Shown: piece after piece, positions 59,007-64,000 of the stretch
Numbering within the stretch: the first letter of the stretch is position 1
Layout of the letters: the number at the start of each line of letters is the position of its first letter
DNA from: Druceiella hillmani
Taxonomy: Eukaryota > Arthropoda > Insecta > Lepidoptera > Hepialidae
Length of the DNA: 64,000 nt
Direction of reading: 5' to 3'
NCBI GenBank assembly: GCA_039881145.1
Contig: JAYKKI010000052.1
Coordinates: forward strand, 13,209,001 to 13,273,000
Translations under genes and position numbers: made by a program
Notes under the pieces: model-generated
Seen by the model: the letters and a program-made list of their open reading frames with translations, nothing else
The model's database searches: none
What the model was told of the DNA's origin: nothing

Positions 59007-59064
59007 AAGTTGAGAAACACCACTCAGCATTTACTAATATGTGCTGAGTGGTGTTTCTCAACTT
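59007..59064. repeat. Snap-back palindrome, perfect 23-bp arms
   Basis: AAGTTGAGAAACACCACTCA... (59,007-59,029) faces its exact complement (59,042-59,064) across 12 bases. The sister copies near 33,750 and 48,617 have a single CCACTCAGCATA-type arm. Confidence 0.96.
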
Positions 59065-59188
59065 CTTTACCGAACTTATTAGAGATATTATATAGAAACA
59101 CAAAAATAAACAATATCACTTAAATATTTTATCTCAGCAAGCAATCAATGTACATGCAGCCCACTTATTTTCCTTTACCCCTAGGATA

Positions 59189-59243
59189 ACGGAAAAATAT
59201 GTATTAATAGGGTTTATGACCCTATTAATACATATTTTTCCGT
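59189..59243. repeat. Snap-back palindrome, perfect 25-bp arms
   Basis: ACGGAAAAATATGTATTAAT... (59,189-59,213) faces its exact complement (59,219-59,243) across TTATG. It lies only 125 bases after another perfect palindrome. Confidence 0.96.
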
Positions 59244-59354
59244 AACATATGATTAGGGTTTTATTTATCCAGCCAAGCAATATATTCTCCGCTACTACAA
59301 TAAAGTTAATTCAAGTATGCGGTGAAAATATCGTATTAATAATGAATCACTGTC

Positions 59355-59830
59355 ATTGTGTTGTTGGAGAATTGAGGTATCATAGCGCTTATGTATTTTC
59401 TCTCGTGTATTCATTGATTTAAATTAACTAGAAGCAAATTTGTTTTAAGATATTGTTGCAAGTACGCGTACTGAACTAATATGAAAGAAGGATTACTGTT
59501 TATATATGTTTTCTCAGCGTGAAATTGGAATGCTTTGCGATATGTAAAGGGAGTATAATAACGATGGACGTAAATTTATATGTATTGATTATGTGGAATT
59601 TTAGCTACTATCTGTATTAGGAGATATGTATATTCTTAAGAAAATCTTAATCATCTGGAGCGTATGTATTCAATTTTCTGACCACAACATTCTTTCAACA
59701 TTAGACAACTATGTAAGAACTATGCTACATGCACAGTTCTTCCTAATTAATTTTATATCAGAATGTCATTGTAAAGTTATTTTATTAGTATTTGTTATTT
59801 TAGAGTCAAAAAACTAGTTAAATAAATTTT
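59355..59830 (+). repeat. Module D, copy 9
   Basis: GTATTTTCTCTCGTGTATTC, TGTTTTCTCAGCGTGAAATT, AATCATCTGGAGCGTATGT. The 63-codon frame 59,626-59,817 corresponds to the frame at 9,946 in part only. Confidence 0.85.
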
Positions 59831-59984
59831 TGTTGTGTGTAAAAATCTAAAGTAGTCAGAAGTAAAATATAAATAGTCTATCGACATTTTGAACCATATT
59901 ACTATAAAATAAAATGCTGTAATTTAGAAACTCTTCATTTAGAATTTCGGAAACTAAAATATAAATCTATTATCTTTGTTAATT

Positions 59985-60120
59985 GCTAACCTGAAGATGT
60001 TGTAATACAACGAAACCTAGGTATAAAGAAGTTAAAGAAAGTAGAAATAGTACTACATTATGCGGTTTCATTTAATTGTGAATAATAAATTTCTACAAAA
60101 TTAACTCCAAATATATTCAA
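59985..60120 (-). mobile_element. Fold-back-like insertion N, copy 4 (inner part reversed)
   Basis: GAAGATGTTGTAATACAACG, AAACCTAGGTATAAAG, GAAAGTAGAAATAGTACTAC are the complement of copies 1-3. The right flank TTTCATTTAATTGTGAATAA and TTTCTACAAAATTAAC is in the same orientation as in copies 1 and 3. Confidence 0.6.
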
Positions 60121-60399
60121 TATCTAAAATATAAAGAGAACGTTTTTCAACGCAATATTCATCGCAATATCTGTAAAGAATAGAGCGAATGACAAAATCA
60201 TGTGTCAAAGTTATGAACTCGATTATCGCACTATAAATTAAGAGTTCTCTAAAGATATTAAAATTCGTTATTCTAATTGATTCTTCAAAACAAAATTTTA
60301 AATCTCCTTACATAGAGTTGTTTCATTTTCAGTTAAGAGTTTAACAAAGATGAAAATTCGGTTTTCGAAATTTTCCCTTCAATTCAAATTTTAAATTTC

Positions 60400-61300
60400 C
60401 TAACTATTCCCTAAAATTTATGTCACTTTCTTTTGTTTTTAATAAGAGTAAGAAGTTAAAAACGTCAAATCTCATTACAGTGATGAGAATTTCAATTGAA
60501 GTCGAGAGGGTTTGCACTACTGATACATTATTTTCAAAATTGGAATAAAGAACAAATTTTGTTCTTTTATCGTGATTTGATACTTGAAGAAATCCTCTTC
60601 TTTGAAGAATCTTGAGACGCATTAATTAACAGAAAGCATATTTTTGAGTCTAACTGTATGCTTAGATGTGCCCTTATTTGAGTAATGGCTTTGGTTTTCT
60701 ATACCACTAATATCCCAACATGCAAATATGCATGTTTGTAACACAATAACTTGGCGACCAATTAAATTATTCCAACCAAATTTAGTATCCATTTATGTCG
60801 CTTAGTAAAGTAATATATAGATATGTTATCTGCGCCTATGCACACATTGGACATTAATATCAGGAAGAATATATTTGTTACTCGATTACGCCTCAACGGC
60901 ATTCGATAAGACGATACGAACACATTTCATCATTAAAACTCACTTCACTTTTCACTTGATCAATATCATTATTTCTGTGGAATGAAACTCGGCGTTTTAG
61001 TTTAAGGATAAAAATTTTAGTACTGCAAGAAACAGATAAGATTAATTAAATTTATTATTAAATTCATAAATTGATTTTTGTATATAATCCAGTAGATTAG
61101 ATACAAACGTCATCCCCTTAATTGAAAATCTACATGAACCCTGACGAGAACGAAAAACTGATCGTGTATAATTTTAAGCTAAATTTCATTAATGGTATGT
61201 TCAAATATGAAGATAAATCAAAAGTATTTTTCTGTTTCATCAGTGGTATCCTTATTTTGTGAAAAAGCTAATTGATTCCACCCTTAATCTTATTAGATTA
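60400..61300 (+). repeat. Unit U7, E module first part
   Basis: TTTTGTTTTTAATAAGAGTA, TTACTCGATTACGCCTCAAC, TTATTTCTGTGGAATGAAAC, GATCGTGTATAATTTTAAGC. The minus frame 60,404-60,622 (72 codons) is not kept in other copies. Confidence 0.75.
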
Positions 61301-61309
61301 GATTATCAT

Positions 61310-62090
61310 GAGATCTGTTTCTTATTAGATTATCTTGAGATCTGTACCATCAAAACTCGATCACGGCACCTGTGTTGTTGAGTGTTGAGATTTCTATGGT
61401 TTATCTTAAATTTCAATTATCAGATTCTAAATAAATTTTCTTGGCACTACACAGAGAGTATACTCTTCAAATTTAAACGATAATGATCTTAATTTATTGA
61501 TAAATGCTGAAGATTCGAGGTAGCATATTAAAAAATTACGTTCAAATCACAAAATGTTTCCCTGTTCAAATCGATTTACATATAAAATTAGCTAATTGTA
61601 ATATAATTCCCTAAAACTTTTGTAAGACTTTCAGTATAATATTTTCTCTAATGTGAATTCTCTATTTTTCAGACTACAATTTGTATTCTAATCTGTTATT
61701 TCAAAATAGAAGGATAAGGAGCAAAATTTTCAGTATTTTTATTTATTCAAATTCCGTTAAAAATGAACAAACATGACTTTTCTTTATTTTATCTTCTGTA
61801 GTATTATGTCACATTTTGTATAATTTTCTACATTCCTTATATACATGATATTTCATACAATAGTACTAATAACTAAAAAGTTTCCGTTGTCAAAGTGTTT
61901 TGACAGATCAAACACTTGAAAAGAATATTATGGTAGCTATGGAAGAGAAGGTCCGCTGCTACAAAATTACGACTTTTTAAGACAATATAAAGAAAAAAAA
62001 TTTAATGTAAAGTAATGACACATTCTCATTTTCGATTCGAAGTAACACAATCGTCCTTATAAGAACCATGTATATGTTATTAAATACATG
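61310..62090 (-). repeat. Micro-inverted E segment
   Basis: Its complement matches 19,945-20,690: GGTTCTTATAAGGACGATTG, TAAAAAGTCGTAATTTTGTA, ACTGAAAGTCTTACAAAAGT and AGGTGCCGTGATCGAGTTTT appear in order. The segment occupies the normal place of this piece between E and F, so about 780 bp have flipped in situ. Its left edge has a small tandem repeat (TTATTAGATTATC twice). Confidence 0.75.
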
Positions 62091-62094
62091 TTTT

Positions 62095-62575
62095 GTGTGG
62101 AACGCAGTCTTTTTTGAAATGTTTTTAATTTAAAAAGTATTCCAAGTATATTTACCAATGCAATACAACTATCCTCATGAAATGTATTGCCATAATAGTT
62201 TAAGCAGAGACAGATCAAATATTACAATTCATATTACAAATGCGAAATAGATTCCGCTTGTTTATCTCGCTCTTGCCTCAATACTGAGCTTAATTCTAAA
62301 TTTTATATAAATGAAGCCAGCCAATAGAAATGAACGTAAAATTATTATCCTGAAATAATAAGGGGTTAATTTTTTGTGAATAATAACTACCCCGTTGGGA
62401 ATAAGTGCATGAAAGTATGTGCTAATATTAAATAATTTTAGATATGTTTTGTACCCGTACTAAAACCGATTAAATTGCATAGTTGTTTAGTGAATTGTCT
62501 TTTTTTTCTAAGTTCCGTTAGTCGATAATAAGGTCATACCGCAAGTTGCTTTTGAAATCGTTTTTATATTTATCC
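62095..62575 (+). repeat. Unit U7, F module
   Basis: CTATCCTCATGAAATGTATT, TTACAAATGCGAAATAGATT, AAGGGGTTAATTTTTTGTGA, TTTTAAACGTTTACTTCTTG. No TA run here. Confidence 0.78.
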
Positions 62576-63090
62576 CTCATTTTAAACGTTTACTTCTTGC
62601 ATCATATAATTACAGCATGCATTACCATGCCTCTTTTAACATGTAGGTTTAATTTACTTCAACAAACCTACAATAATCTTCTTTTGAACGCTTTTCCCTC
62701 CGCTGGTTGTCGATTTCCGCATCATGAAAGAAGCTGACCATTCGATAACGTAAACTTGAAATACTCGATCTTAGCGGAGTTAAATCCCATTGAATGTCGC
62801 TAATTCATCTTTACAAAGTTCAATGAGATCCCTCTCTGTGGTTATGCTCTAAAGCGTTCTAGCTGTAAGTCGTGATCACCTTGCGGTATTAACAAAATGA
62901 GTGGGACGAGGTTGAAGTCCACGAACTTGGCGTCCCGAGAAAAAAGGGTCAATTGTCTACCATTACTAAAGCGGGCTGGTTTTTATATGAAAAACTTACA
63001 ACTCACATTGCTTGAAAAAAAAGTGTTTGAGTACGAAAGTCAATGGAAATATTATGGCACTTGTATTCCTGATATAAGTTAAAATAGGTT
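62575..63090 (+). repeat. Module B, copy 7 (full)
   Basis: ACCATTCGATAACGTAAACT, AATGAGATCCCTCTCTGTGG, GAGTGGGACGAGGTTGAAGT, CTAAAGCGGGCTGGTTTTTA. The plus frame 62,897-63,082 (61 codons; REKRVNC, AGFYMKNLQLTLLEK) corresponds to part of the 27.4 kb frame. Confidence 0.87.
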
Positions 63091-64000
63091 TTGGAGACAA
63101 AGATTTATCCAAAATGAATATTAAAGAATTCTGTAAAATTTGTCCTTAGTTGTGGAAATAGTAGGAATATTACATCGATATATCGAAATATTATTTTACA
63201 AATTGGGCTTAAAACGCCCGGTTTTACGGGTACGTGAAAACAAATGTTCGCCCCTATTTTGCGTATTATGGATTGTAGGTAAAAAATCATATTTTTTAAA
63301 ATATTATTTTGGATTGCTATCTGCAAATGTTCACATGAACATTTCACAGATATACGTTAGAACCTATAGATACTCGATAGAGAGACATTGGGATATGACG
63401 ACAATGTAAGGAATCCTCATGTCACCAGGTAACAACAATGATGTACTTTGACATAAAATTCTCATGTTTCACATCTAACTAACATATACATGCGGCTGAA
63501 AGAAAAAAATGTAGTAATTTTATTACCATTAAACTATTTAGATTTGTAAACCCTTAATTCTATGTACGAAATGTTGATATCCAAATTAGAGTTCTTTTCT
63601 GCCTTTTTGACTTGATGTTGCATGCCATATATACGTAAAATGAGTCCAATAGAAGAGCATATTTCATTGAAATTGTTTCGCTGAACGCCGTTTAAATAGA
63701 TCTCTGATACGTAGTTTTGTCGAAAAGGCGTTAATAAAATGATTTAGGTGAAAAGGTTCCGCTTTTCAATTTAATAATTAGGTTAATAGGTTAGGTAATT
63801 TAGGTTACATATTTGAATTGCGTATCTAATCCATCATAAATACTTGTATTCTTCAAAAAATCTAGAAAGTATACTTTGTTAGAATTTATAATGGATTTAG
63901 TGGCAGCATTTAGTTTAACAAACCAAATGGTCTATTGTTAGTGCTGATTTCTGTATCAGCGGGCGTAATCGGTGGTGAACTTGTTAAAATATGATATATT
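63090..64000 (+). repeat. Unit U7, post-B and G modules (cut by window end)
   Basis: GTTCGCCCCTATTTTGCGTA near 63,246, TTACCATTAAACTATTTAGA near 63,521, ATTTCATTGAAATTGTTTCG near 63,661. A few TTAGG-like pieces at 63,777-63,807 come from local slippage of the usual TTTTAGGTT stretch. Two overlapping frames (63,105-63,409) have no support. Confidence 0.7.

Noticed and set aside
63777..63807. TTAGG-like insect telomere repeats
   Set aside because: Only a few irregular AGGTTA pieces; sister G modules have the same TTTTAGGTT word once. Not a telomeric tract.

Overview
The window is A+T-rich, non-coding-looking eukaryotic DNA with no intact gene that I can defend. Three things point to an insect, most likely a moth or butterfly: (1) Helitron termini of the insect type; (2) a decayed jockey-like LINE whose peptide motifs I recognise from insect elements; (3) copies of a dispersed repeat carrying GTTCCGTACCTCA and CAGACCCTTTTTCTC, which I remember from lepidopteran genomes. 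The host is an inference from memory, not a search. The mixture of decayed repeats, microsatellites, inversions and no genes suits heterochromatin or a non-recombining chromosome such as a W, but that is speculation.

Nearly everything is one long repeat. Reading the window against itself gives a unit of roughly 11 kb when whole, made of ordered modules that I name A, D, E, F, B, G, H, I, J, C, K/M and back to A. A complete or deleted version recurs about every 7-10 kb: A near 17.0, 24.1, 33.4, 42.0, 48.3 and 58.7 kb; B near 11.7, 22.3, 27.3, 37.1, 44.3, 52.6 and 62.6 kb. Copies are old, differing by many substitutions and large indels. The junction after module I comes in two kinds. In the L kind, I runs through J into C and a long K/M spacer (13.5, 38.5 and 54.3 kb). 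In the P kind, I runs into an inverted block of E-D-A that faces the next forward A-D-E (3.5, 30.3 and 46.9 kb). The kinds nearly alternate, so the real period appears to be a P+L dimer of about 16-18 kb.

Layout: 1-3.5 kb, end of a unit and a dispersed element; 3.5-10.3 kb, large imperfect palindrome PAL1 with a TA microsatellite and a short Helitron in its centre; 10.7-11.6 kb, LINE remnant replacing a deleted piece; 11.6-17 kb, L unit; 17-24 kb, unit with B fused by deletion to M; 24-30.3 kb, unit leading to PAL2 (30.3-35.35 kb, about 5 kb, centre near 32.85 kb); 35-42 kb, L unit; 42-46.9 kb, unit leading to the collapsed palindrome PAL3 at 47.27 kb; 48-54 kb, unit with a 42-bp minisatellite; 54.4-56.1 kb, Helitron carrying a broken N-terminal piece of its replication protein; 56.3-64 kb, L unit and the next monomer, with a micro-inversion at 61.3-62.1 kb.

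Superimposed on this are at least eight short, nearly perfect snap-back palindromes (arms 11-29 bp) inside single unit copies. In those I could compare, sister copies carry only one arm. They look like template-switch scars. No genes act together here; the interest lies in the architecture and in how it arose. Module boundaries were read by eye and are good to some tens of bases.
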